From Bacteroidota bacterium (GTDB taxonomy: Bacteria > Bacteroidota > Bacteroidia > Bacteroidales > Lentimicrobiaceae): DNA of 64,000 nucleotides. Shown here one piece after another: positions 56,502 to 64,000 of the stretch. The position numbers were made by a program, and so were the translations under genes. The number at the start of each line of letters is the position of its first letter. Position 1 is the stretch's first letter. Under the pieces are notes generated by a model. The model was given only the letters and a program-made list of their open reading frames with translations, searched no databases and was not told the DNA's origin. Location: NCBI GenBank assembly GCA_009773455.1, contig WSXU01000003.1, forward strand, positions 190,834 to 254,833, given 5' to 3'.

Positions 56502-56650
56502 GGGCACAGGGCTCAGAGCAGGGAGCATGGGTTTGTCACCCGACCCTGTCACACTGAGCGGAGTCGAAGTGCGTCCTTCGTCTCTTCACTGGCACAGGGC
56601 ATGGGGCATGGAACATGGGGCTCGTCCCTCGACCCTTTTTTGCGTCCCTC
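56502..56650. repeat. Heptad repeat tract and dispersed element inside the V-ATPase operon
   Basis: Between subunits B and D. Approximate 7-bp units (GGGCACA GGGCTCA GAGCAGG GAGCATG, then GGCATGG GGCATGG AACATGG) flank the element CACACTGAGCGGAGTCGAAGTG at 56550-56571. That element is a dispersed partial palindrome I know from many Bacteroidota genomes. There is no room for a subunit F gene. Confidence 0.75.
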
Positions 56651-56688
56651 GTCCCAAATAAAGAAGTTGGATTTTATTACTGAACGAA

Positions 56689-57291
56689 ATGGCTATCAAA
56701 TTTCAATATAACAAAACCTCACTGCAGGATCTCAACAAACAGTTGAAGATTCGTGTACGGGCCTTGCCTACCATTAAAAACAAGGAGTCGGCACTGCGCA
56801 TGGAGGTGAAAAAGGCAAAGGATACAGCCATTGCGCTGACCCAGAAGTTGGATGCTGCCATTGAAGGCTATCGTTCCATGGTGCGGCTCTGGGGCGAGTT
56901 CGACACGAGCCTGGTCAGGGTGGAAGATGTGGAACTCAGCATCCGCAAAATTGCCGGCGTGAGAATACCTGTGCTCGAAGAGGTGAAATTCACCATTGGT
57001 GATTTCAGCCTGTTCAACCGCCCGGCCTGGTTTGCCGATGGCATTGGTATTGTGAAACAACTTGCCGGCATAGGCATCGAAAGCGAATTCTACAACCGTA
57101 AAATGCACCTGCTCGACCATGCCAGGCGCAAAACCACACAAAAGGTTAATCTGTACGAGAAAGTTCAGATTCCGGGATATGAGGATGCCATCCGAAAGAT
57201 AAAGCGGTTTATGGAAGATGAGGAAAACCTTTCAAAATCAGCACAGAAGATTGTGAAGGACCGTCAGCAAAGAATGGAGGAAGAGCTATGA
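56689..57291 (+). CDS. atpD: V-type ATP synthase subunit D
   Basis: 200 residues, mostly two long helices (KFQYNKTSLQDLNKQLKIRV, then IPVLEEVKFTIGDFSLFNRP in between, then YEDAIRKIKRFMEDEENLSKS). It is the central rotor shaft passing through the A3B3 head. The stop overlaps the start of subunit I (ATGA). Confidence 0.92.
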   Translation: MAIKFQYNKTSLQDLNKQLKIRVRALPTIKNKESALRMEVKKAKDTAIALTQKLDAAIEGYRSMVRLWGEFDTSLVRVEDVELSIRKIAGVRIPVLEEVKFTIGDFSLFNRPAWFADGIGIVKQLAGIGIESEFYNRKMHLLDHARRKTTQKVNLYEKVQIPGYEDAIRKIKRFMEDEENLSKSAQKIVKDRQQRMEEEL

Positions 57292-59057
57292 TCGTTCCGA
57301 TGAAGAAGTACGCATTCCTGGTGTACCATGCTGAGTACGAAGCTTTTTTGCAGAAAATCAGGGATATAGGTGTGGTACAGGTTGTTGAATCGGGCAACGA
57401 TACCACCGACACCATTCAGGATCGTTATGTGTTGTCTTCAAAGATATCCGAAATGGTAAGGATGCTGAAGGCCAGGAAACAAACACCCCGGCAGCCTGAA
57501 CAACCTGCCGGAGACATTGAGCTGATCGGAAGGTTGCAGGACCTGAAAGCAGAACAGGATAAACTGGGAATTCACCTTTCGGCCATCAACAAAGAAATTG
57601 CACAGGCTGAACCCTGGGGTGACTTTTCACCGGAGGTGTTGTCGAAAATTGCCAAAGCCGGTTACAGAGCCAGGTTCTTCAGTTGCCCTGAACGCAGGTT
57701 TGAGGAAAGATGGAACACCGATTATTACATTGCCGACATCAGCCGGAAACAATCCATCGTTTACTTTGTGGTGTTTCAGGAAAAAGATCAGGCTTTAGAT
57801 ATTGATGCGGAAGAGATGCGCATTCCGGAAAATCCGGTAAAGGAACTTGTCGGACAGCGTGATGAAATCCGCCTGAGGACACAAGAGATCGGGAAAGAGC
57901 TGGATGAAATTGCAGCCCTGTATCTACCTGAGCTTGAAAAGGCAGGCGGCCGGGTGTTGAGTGATGCACGTTACGAGAGTGTACTCATCAATACATTGCG
58001 CGAAGCGGATGATAAGCTTTTGATCCTGAATGGGTTTGTACCTGAAACAGGAGAACAGGTCCTGAAATCATGGCTGGATGAGACCGGCTATGTTTACTTT
58101 ACCGAAAGACCGGTACCCGACGATAATCCGCCGGTATTGCTTAAAAACAATCGTTTTGCAAAGCTTTTTGAGCCCATCGGCAGCCTGTTTTCATTGCCAT
58201 CCTACAACGAACTTGACCTCACGCCCTTCTTCGCCCCGTTTTTCATGATGTTTTTCGGATTCTGCATGGGCGATGTTGGTTATGGATTGTTGCTGGTGCT
58301 CATCGGCATTTTTATGAAAAGGCGCGTCGCACCGGCCATTCGTCCTTTTCTCACACTGGCTGTTTACCTCGGCATAGCCACGATGTTTTTCGGGGTAGTC
58401 ACGGGCACCATAGCCGGGTTTGACATGGAAAAGATCGCCATTTTTGGATCGTTGAAAGGGATGATGCTGAGCGATCAGCAGATTTTCTACCTTGCCCTAG
58501 CCATCGGCCTCTTTCAGATTTTATTCGGGCTTGGAATTCAGGCCTATGCGAAGTTTAAACAATTCGGGTTTGCCTATGCTGTGTCACCACTGGGCATCAT
58601 CATCGGTGTTCTGGCTATGCTCGACATTGCCCTGATTAAACAGGGCGGCATGATATCAAAAATATTTCTGTACATCAGTCTGGCCATGATTGTCCTCTGG
58701 AGCGATCCGAACCTGGGCATCTTCGGCCGGCTGGGTAAAGGGGTATGGGATCTGTATGGCATCATCACCGGTATTTTCGGCGATGTACTCTCCTACATCC
58801 GCTTGTTTGCACTCGGTGCCTCGAGCGGAATTCTGGGGTTTGTGATCAACAGCATTTCACTTCCATTGCTTGATTCTGTGCCGGTTCTTGGTCCGATTCT
58901 GTTTATCATTGTCATGGTGGTCGGACACGGGGCCAACCTGATGCTCGCCGGATTGGGCTCCTTTGTACACCCGATGCGTCTGACCTTCGTTGAATTTTAC
59001 AAGAATGCCGGTTTTATAGGCGGCGGCAAAAAATACAATCCGTTTTCAAACAACTGA
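57288..59057 (+). CDS. atpI: V-type ATP synthase subunit I
   Basis: 589 residues. The N-terminal 310 are cytoplasmic helices (MIVPMKKYAFLVYHAEYEAFL, GDIELIGRLQDLKAEQDKLG). The C-terminal half has about eight membrane helices, including FMMFFGFCMGDVGYGLLLVLIG and GDVLSYIRLFALGASSGILG, whose Arg is the conserved channel residue. This stator a-subunit equivalent forms the ion path against the K ring. Confidence 0.95.
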   Translation: MIVPMKKYAFLVYHAEYEAFLQKIRDIGVVQVVESGNDTTDTIQDRYVLSSKISEMVRMLKARKQTPRQPEQPAGDIELIGRLQDLKAEQDKLGIHLSAINKEIAQAEPWGDFSPEVLSKIAKAGYRARFFSCPERRFEERWNTDYYIADISRKQSIVYFVVFQEKDQALDIDAEEMRIPENPVKELVGQRDEIRLRTQEIGKELDEIAALYLPELEKAGGRVLSDARYESVLINTLREADDKLLILNGFVPETGEQVLKSWLDETGYVYFTERPVPDDNPPVLLKNNRFAKLFEPIGSLFSLPSYNELDLTPFFAPFFMMFFGFCMGDVGYGLLLVLIGIFMKRRVAPAIRPFLTLAVYLGIATMFFGVVTGTIAGFDMEKIAIFGSLKGMMLSDQQIFYLALAIGLFQILFGLGIQAYAKFKQFGFAYAVSPLGIIIGVLAMLDIALIKQGGMISKIFLYISLAMIVLWSDPNLGIFGRLGKGVWDLYGIITGIFGDVLSYIRLFALGASSGILGFVINSISLPLLDSVPVLGPILFIIVMVVGHGANLMLAGLGSFVHPMRLTFVEFYKNAGFIGGGKKYNPFSNN

Positions 59058-59121
59058 TGCTGAGGCGAATGAAATTTTAACTGAAAAGAAAACTCAAACA
59101 AAAACAAACAATAACAATTAA

Positions 59122-59589
<468 letters not shown>

Positions 59590-59616
59590 CCGGACAAAGA
59601 ATTATTTCTTCAGAGA

Positions 59617-59649
59617 GCATTGCCGGTTTGTAACCGGTGATGCTTTTTT
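59617..59649 (+). terminator. Intrinsic terminator of the V-ATPase operon
   Basis: A 12-bp stem (59617-59628 with 59632-59643, two G-U pairs), a TGT loop and six T. The rest of the gap to 59891 holds a CACGCGGAGACGCAAAGACG element (59691-59710), a dispersed sequence common in this phylum, and no gene. Confidence 0.92.
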
Positions 59650-59891
59650 GCGTTATATAGTTAAAGGATATCTGATGTTCTGATGTGTTTCACGCGGAGA
59701 CGCAAAGACGCTATGTTTCATGGTGTTCAAACTGTTTCCGGGCAGGGATGCGAAGTTTATCTGATATTTTGAAAGGATTTAATTTTGCCAATCAATTTTT
59801 CACCTTTATAACAAACTTTTTGTCCCTGACAGCCCTTCTTCGGTGGGTAGACCGACAGGCAGATTTGCGTGATTCTTTAATAAACTTAACT

Positions 59892-60134
59892 ATGGAAACC
59901 AACAACGAATTTAAAGTAAAAGGCGAAGACCTGCTCGCCAAAATCAAGGAACTGATTCATCAGGGAAATATCAGCAGGATCATCATCAAAAATGAAGAGG
60001 GAAAGGTATACCTCGAAGTGCCTGTAACCGTCGGTGTTATAGGTGCCCTGTTGCTGCCGGTACTGGCTGCCATTGGCGCCCTGGCTGCCCTTGCGGCAAA
60101 TTTCACCATCGAAGTAATCAGGAAAGAGGAGTAG
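59892..60134 (+). CDS. DUF4342 protein
   Basis: 80 residues from the ATG at 59892 (METNNEFKVKGEDLLAKIKEL). The frame is open further upstream but passes through a dispersed repeat and is not conserved. The N-terminus is a short helical region (LIHQGNISRIIIKNEEGKVYLEVP), the C-terminus one membrane helix (GALLLPVLAAIGALAALAA). This fits DUF4342, a small membrane protein family without known function. Confidence 0.8.
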   Translation: METNNEFKVKGEDLLAKIKELIHQGNISRIIIKNEEGKVYLEVPVTVGVIGALLLPVLAAIGALAALAANFTIEVIRKEE

Positions 60135-60170
60135 GAGTTTGAAGTTGAAGTTGAATTATTTCGGTAAACT

Positions 60171-60222
60171 GTTATCTGTTAACTGTTAACTGTTAGTTGT
60201 TAACTGTTAGTTGTTAACTGTT
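60171..60222. repeat. Heptad tandem repeat GTTAACT type
   Basis: Seven units: GTTATCT, GTTAACT, GTTAACT, GTTAGTT, GTTAACT, GTTAGTT, GTTAACT. It starts 36 bp after the DUF4342 stop. Confidence 0.9.
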
Positions 60223-60240
60223 TAAGTCGCTCTTTAAATA

Positions 60241-60330
60241 ACCACTCAGGCACTAAGAGCACAAAGGTGCACTAAGGAAAGATTTGATAATCTTAGTGGA
60301 TCTTAGTGTTCTAAGTGGCTCAGTGGTCAC
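60241..60330. repeat. 90-bp imperfect palindromic element
   Basis: Starts ACCACTCAGGCACTAAG and ends CTCAGTGGT; the two halves are inverted copies with several mismatches and contain repeated CACTAAG/CTTAGTG. It could fold into one long hairpin. There is no coding potential. Confidence 0.7.
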
Positions 60331-60385
60331 TTTTGCCGCTTTTTCCGCTCTTACGCTTAAGTCGCTTCTTTTCGCCCTCTCCCCC

Positions 60386-60470
60386 TTGAACCGCGAAGCG
60401 ATTGAACCATTGAACCTCTAACGCCTAACGTCCAACATCAAACCTCTAAAGCGCGCAGCGCATTGAACCC
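60386..60470. repeat. Heptad tandem repeat ATTGAAC/CTCTAAC type
   Basis: Units CTTGAAC, ATTGAAC twice, CTCTAAC, GCCTAAC, GTCCAAC, ATCAAAC, CTCTAAA, ATTGAAC, interrupted by GC-rich inserts (CGCGAAGCG, GCGCGCAGCGC). Confidence 0.75.
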
Positions 60471-60531
60471 CACATACCCCCATCGGTTTTCCTGAAAAAC
60501 GACAGCTAGACCAGGAACAATAATCCAAACT

Positions 60532-60559
60532 GTTAATTGTTAGCTGTTAGTTGTTAGCT
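60532..60559. repeat. Heptad tandem repeat next to the stop of a lipoprotein gene
   Basis: GTTAATT, GTTAGCT, GTTAGTT, GTTAGCT. It ends 2 bp from the stop codon of the gene at 60562-60903. Confidence 0.85.
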
Positions 60560-60561
60560 GA

Positions 60562-60903
60562 TCAGTCCGTCAGGCGTCCGCCGGCACTGATCCATTCGGA
60601 GATTTTAGCTTTATCGGAAGCAGAAAGCGCTCCGGTTGGAGGCATGGTTCCGAAATCAACGGCCAGGGATTTTATCTGTGATCCTGCTGAAACAATACTG
60701 CTGTTTGATTCGAAATTAAATCCTCCGGCATTGGCCGGGGCAACATGACAGCCCGACAAAGCGCAGCTGCCGGTGATGACCGATTTCGCAGCCAGAAACT
60801 TCGGACCCGGAGTGTCGGCAGGATTATTGTCTTCACTTTTTGAACATGACCATGCAAGGCCGATTGTCATTACAAGACTTACTAGCAGAAGGTTTCTTTT
60901 CAT
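60562..60903 (-). CDS. Small lipoprotein with one CX4CH heme-like motif
   Basis: 113 residues, lipobox Cys20 (MTIGLAWSC). CALSGCH (Cys47, Cys52, His53) has four residues between the cysteines, as in domain 1 of the lipoproteins at 21410 and 23084; TMPPTGALSASDKAKISEWISAGG supplies a possible Met ligand. It is a one-domain relative of that cluster 37 kb away. Exported and lipid-anchored; an electron-transfer role is inferred. Confidence 0.8.
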   Translation of the reverse strand: MKRNLLLVSLVMTIGLAWSCSKSEDNNPADTPGPKFLAAKSVITGSCALSGCHVAPANAGGFNFESNSSIVSAGSQIKSLAVDFGTMPPTGALSASDKAKISEWISAGGRLTD

Positions 60904-61099
60904 TTCAGATGTTATGGGTTAGTGAATTGCCATGCTTCGAATCATCCCCGGTGGATGATGAATGCCGGGTAAAATTATGGAAGACAATATTTACTGTAAA
61001 GCAAAGGTTTCCCAATGGGAATTTATTATCGCCGAACGGGAATTAGATGTAGTTGACTTTTACTGCCATCTGGTTCGGATTGCTGTGACCTTGGCTTAG
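60904..61099. other. Gene-free upstream region of the monoheme-type lipoprotein
   Basis: About 200 bp without a gene, containing a short inverted repeat TTCCCAATGGGAA (61008-61020). It leads into the long heptad array. Confidence 0.45.
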
Positions 61100-61377
61100 G
61101 TAAGGAGTAAGGAGTAGGGAGTAGGGAGTAGGGAGTAGGGAGCTTGCCCGCCTTTGGCGGGTAAGGAGTAGGGAGTAGGGAGTAAGAAGTAGGAAGTAGG
61201 GAGTAAGGAGTAGGGAGTAGGGAGTAAGGAGTAAGGAGTAGGGAGTAGGGAGCTTGCCCGCCTTTGGCGGGTAATGAGTAATGAGTAATGAGTAAGGAGT
61301 AAGGAGTAAGGAGTAGGGAGTAGGGAGTAAGGAGTAGGGAGCTTGCCCGCCTTTGGCGGGTAAGGAGTAGGGAGTAT
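61100..61377. repeat. Long heptad array (GTARGGA) with three identical palindromes
   Basis: More than 25 units of GTAGGGA, GTAAGGA and GTAATGA. They are interrupted by three exact copies of GCTTGCCCGCCTTTGGCGG (61142-61160, 61252-61270, 61341-61359), each able to form a CCCGCC/GGCGGG hairpin. The array keeps its 7-bp phase between inserts. Non-coding. Confidence 0.92.
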
Positions 61378-61400
61378 GCCGGTGGTCGGGCGGAATACCT

Positions 61401-61460
61401 GTTACCTGTTAGTTGTTACCTGTTAGTTGTTACCTGTTAGTTGTTAGTTGTTAGTTGGTA
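61401..61460. repeat. Heptad tandem repeat next to the stop of the EFR1 gene
   Basis: GTTACCT and GTTAGTT alternate for three rounds, then GTTAGTT twice more. It ends 2 bp from the stop codon at 61463-61465. Confidence 0.9.
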
Positions 61461-61462
61461 AC

Positions 61463-62533
61463 TCACTCCGCCTTCAACGCCCGGTACCTCCGTCCCCAGA
61501 ATTTATACCTGGTTAAAGAACTGAAAACTACCAGCCTTTCGAAAAACCGGAAACGCATCAGGTAATGGATCAACCTGTACCACAATCCCAGGAAGGACAG
61601 CATAAGTACAGTTTCTATTAAAAATCTCAGAATCCCGTTTTCAATCGGGAAAAACCATAACCCGAAATACCGGTAAAACAAAACCATAATCACGGATGAG
61701 AAAAGCATCAGGAAACCGATGATGAAACCATGCCCGGTTTCAATCGCTTTCTTAGAGCAATTGCCCATGCACTTCATGCAGCTTTCGCAGTTGAAGGTCC
61801 AGAAGGGCCGGTTGTCAACCTTAATGATGGCCTTCACCGGGCAGCCTTTGATGCATAAATCACAATTGTTGCAATCGCCGGAGGCATAGAACGTTTTGGC
61901 GAACAGGAATCGTCCGACGAAATAATATCCAAAAGAGATGGGTGAGATCAGCACATCCTGGATGAATTCATACAAAGCCCTGAAATCGCTCTTTCCGGAG
62001 AAAGCTTTTCCTGCAAAGGCCATTACCCGTTCCCTGTTTCTTTCATGCAGATACTTAACAGTACGCTCATTCAATCCAGGATGTATTGATATCCAGTTGG
62101 AGGGCATGTCGACCGGAACCATCGCCCCGATTGAAAACCCTTTCAGCCAGAGGATAAGGGCTGCCAGGTAAAAGGTTATTCCGGAAAGTCCCGGCGTTAT
62201 CCATTTACCGATCAGCATCCCTGCACGGGTATTCATCAACAGTACCCTGTTCTTTCCTTTCGGAAAACGCATCAGGAAATGCAGCATCACAGGGGGATAG
62301 TTGAACCCATGCACAGGTGAAATAAATACTACGAGAGCATCAGCATCGGGTTTGGGTATCACAAGCCTGTCGGTTTCGGCGATATTGATGATCCGGCATT
62401 CCATACCCTTCTCCCCGGCAACCTTCGCCGTCCAGAGCGCTACATTCCTGGCATTGCCCGTTCCGGAGAAATAATAGATGATCACTTTTCTGTAAGCTGA
62501 TGGAAACTGAATTTCCGGGCTGATTTCTTTCAT
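61463..62533 (-). CDS. EFR1-family flavodoxin/ferredoxin membrane protein
   Basis: 356 residues. The N-terminus is a flavodoxin-like FMN domain (VIIYYFSGTGNARNVALWTA, then VFISPVHGFNYPP). Two 4Fe-4S motifs follow at about 222-270: CNNCDLCIKGCPVKAI and CESCMKCMGNCSKKAI. Two membrane helices come after (FIIGFLMLFSSVIMVLFYRY and ILRFLIETVLMLSFLGLWYR). EFR1 proteins are proposed low-potential electron carriers; the membrane tail is longer than in the short family type. Single gene, flanked by heptad repeats. Confidence 0.87.
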   Translation of the reverse strand: MKEISPEIQFPSAYRKVIIYYFSGTGNARNVALWTAKVAGEKGMECRIINIAETDRLVIPKPDADALVVFISPVHGFNYPPVMLHFLMRFPKGKNRVLLMNTRAGMLIGKWITPGLSGITFYLAALILWLKGFSIGAMVPVDMPSNWISIHPGLNERTVKYLHERNRERVMAFAGKAFSGKSDFRALYEFIQDVLISPISFGYYFVGRFLFAKTFYASGDCNNCDLCIKGCPVKAIIKVDNRPFWTFNCESCMKCMGNCSKKAIETGHGFIIGFLMLFSSVIMVLFYRYFGLWFFPIENGILRFLIETVLMLSFLGLWYRLIHYLMRFRFFERLVVFSSLTRYKFWGRRYRALKAE

Positions 62534-62706
62534 GTGAATCGATTAACTTTTTGAATGCTGATTTTGCTGATTTCAGGATATCTTCATCAGTCAGGTAACC
62601 TGAATCCAATGTAACCTGGTATATCCGACACCACTATGGTTCTTCAAAAGTACAAAGGCATTGTTAAATTTGCCAGATACTTCGTATATTTTCTGATCGT
62701 AAAGGT

Positions 62707-63798
62707 CTTACCTGAAAACCGTGAAACCCTCCACCGGTCTGCGTACACTCACAGGTTCCGGATACTCTGAAACATACCCGACACGAGCAATAAACAGGAC
62801 AGGATCCGGGTATCCGGCAAACAGTCGGGGGTCCTCCCTGAATTTTGTTTCTTCCAGGATCTGGTTCATCGGATGGAAGCCAATGTTGAGTTTCCGGCAC
62901 CTGAGATGGATGCGCTGATAAAGCCGGCCGGTGTTGATCCAGCCTTTAACATTGTCAGCGGGTTGCGAGATCAGTATCCACCCACCGCAGTTTTCAACGA
63001 GGCGTTTTGTTTTTCCACCCCCTGGGTCACGAACGACTCCTTTTTTGAATCTTCAGGTTTATAATAGTTTCTCACCATAAACCCGCCCACTCCCGTGATA
63101 CCCATGCCTGCCGTAGTTAATCCGTCAAGGTTTTCACGCACCTCTTTGTTTGAAAAGCGCATCCAACCGGCCAGTTCATCCTGCGCCTGCCTGTTGAAAG
63201 CCTGTTGTTCATAAGCAGCAAGGGCCTGCTTTCTGAGGTAGATTCCCTTTTCTGATGAAGCATCAATAAAATGGATATTCCCCCGGTCGCCGGCCATCAG
63301 AACAGCTTTGTCTACTGCATTAAGCGGCTCCGTGTCGAAAGCGATGCGCAGGGTCATTCGTTTAGTGATTTCATCAAGCGCCGTTTTATCCGGTGTTTTC
63401 CCCGATCCGGATAACCGGATGGATGCCACGGTTGAAGCTGCACCGTTTAGTCTTTTATTGATCCTTATATCCGTTGTGTAACCATAGCATGCAGCGGCGA
63501 TGCCGAGGTTTTCGATAAAGGCCCCGACCGACATATACATCTCCCTGCCGGAAGGATCCACCACCGGCAGTTTCCTGGTTGTATCGGCAAAAACAAGAAT
63601 CGAGTCATTGCCGTAAACTTCCACACTCCAGGGCTGAGAATTGTGCGAACTTCCTGCCAGTGAAGCATGGTAAAGTACCTGATAAATGTCGCTTTTGCCT
63701 GTTAGGTTCGGCTTCACATGGCTGCGGTTGAATGAAGAGCAGGAGGGAAGCAGCAGTATCATTGCGGCACAGAAATAATTTAATCCGCTCTTTTTCAT
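62707..63798 (-). pseudogene. Acg-type nitroreductase-like lipoprotein, frameshifted
   Basis: Start at the ATG at 63798 gives lipobox MILLLPSC. The first frame runs to a TGA at 62971 and ends KQNASLKTAVGGY, which is not natural. In the next frame the C-terminal half of the family continues from KRLVENCGGWILISQP through GRLYQRIHLRCRKLNIGFHPMNQ to a TAA at 62707. One extra A in the run at 63010-63014 (T5 on the plus strand) restores GVEKTKRLVENCGG and one protein of about 363 residues. It is either a real 1-bp deletion or a homopolymer sequencing error. The family binds FMN in the nitroreductase fold. Confidence 0.8.
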
Positions 63799-63875
63799 GG
63801 TTTGTCTGATTGATGCTTTCATGGAATTGGCCTGTGGTGGTTGTGGTTAACCGTTGATTATAGCCCTTGGCAGGA

Positions 63876-64000
63876 TCAGTATTTCTTCCAGATCCTGTAT
63901 CCGACACGCAGTACGGGGGCAAAATCGGCTTTGGGGATGTGGTAGGTGGTGCCGTTGAAATCAGCGGTTTTATCACCCCTGAGATACAGGTGTAAACCGG
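63876..64000 (-). CDS. C-terminal fragment of a gene cut by the window edge
   Basis: The frame reads from the right edge to a TGA at 63876-63878, giving 41 residues: GLHLYLRGDKTADFNGTTYH, then IPKADFAPVLRVGYRIWKKY. Alternating residues and a terminal aromatic (Tyr) suggest an outer-membrane barrel end. Too short to name. Confidence 0.5.
   Translation of the reverse strand, partial: GLHLYLRGDKTADFNGTTYHIPKADFAPVLRVGYRIWKKY

Noticed and set aside
59685-59891. N-terminal extension of the DUF4342 protein
   Set aside because: It runs through a dispersed CACGCGGAGACGCAAAGACG element; the family begins at METNNEFKVKG.
61100-61377. CRISPR-like array (three identical 19-bp palindromes at intervals)
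   Set aside because: The intervals (91 and 70 bp) are themselves heptad repeats, not unique spacers, and no cas gene is near.
62664-62970. Separate small genes downstream of the nitroreductase
   Set aside because: The conserved frame is the C-terminal half of the same enzyme after a 1-bp shift.

Overview
The window reads as a chromosomal segment of a Bacteroidota bacterium, probably Bacteroidales-like and environmental. The evidence is in the sequence: C-terminal sorting domains of the type IX secretion system (T9SS), promoters of the Bacteroidota form TTTG-N19-TAnnTTTG, an almost complete lack of Shine-Dalgarno sites, DUF2851/DUF5777/DUF2764 family genes, and a V-type ATPase operon of the Bacteroidota layout. 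There are no phage, plasmid, CRISPR or insertion-sequence genes. I found no tRNA or rRNA gene.

Layout. 1-5 kb: an edge-truncated secreted beta-propeller protein, rpsP-rimM, a tiny YqaE/Pmp3 membrane protein, and an AsmA-like/GT51 transglycosylase fusion. 5-14 kb: dnaE, trxA, a DUF58 protein, purine nucleoside phosphorylase, DUF493, RNase Y, a probable 6S-like RNA, and zapA behind a coiled-coil partner. 14-20 kb: DUF2851, an NSS sodium symporter with its MetS-like small subunit, a helix-hairpin-helix protein and a rhomboid protease. 20-24 kb: a minus-strand cluster of heme-motif lipoproteins, a T9SS-sorted CxxCH protein and a DUF5777 barrel. 24-38 kb: S41 protease, a DHODH-like enzyme, a BaiN-like flavoprotein, two large hybrid histidine kinases around an NtrC-type regulator, a coiled-coil lipoprotein and an MBL hydrolase. 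38-45 kb: a T9SS sialidase-like protein, YdeI, a TolB-like propeller, and a quinol nitric-oxide reductase behind an Rrf2 regulator whose operator overlaps its promoter. 45-51 kb: guaA, a LysM/periplasmic-binding protein and a zinc ABC importer (znuABC-like). 52-59 kb: the V-ATPase operon E-DUF2764-A-B-D-I-K. 60-64 kb: DUF4342, a monoheme-type lipoprotein, an EFR1 flavodoxin/ferredoxin protein, a frameshifted Acg-type nitroreductase and an edge-truncated C-terminus.

Functional themes. The V-ATPase rotor subunit K carries the sodium-binding residues known from Enterococcus hirae NtpK, and an NSS symporter uses sodium, so a sodium circuit is likely. Surface electron-transfer-like proteins (20-24 kb and 60.6 kb) and qNOR suggest a low-oxygen life with nitrosative stress. 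Intergenic space is unusually rich in 7-bp-period tandem repeats, often directly against stop codons and broken up by GC-rich palindromes. This repeat family, the heme-lipoprotein cluster, the reduced V-ATPase and the Rrf2 operator are the most interesting observations.
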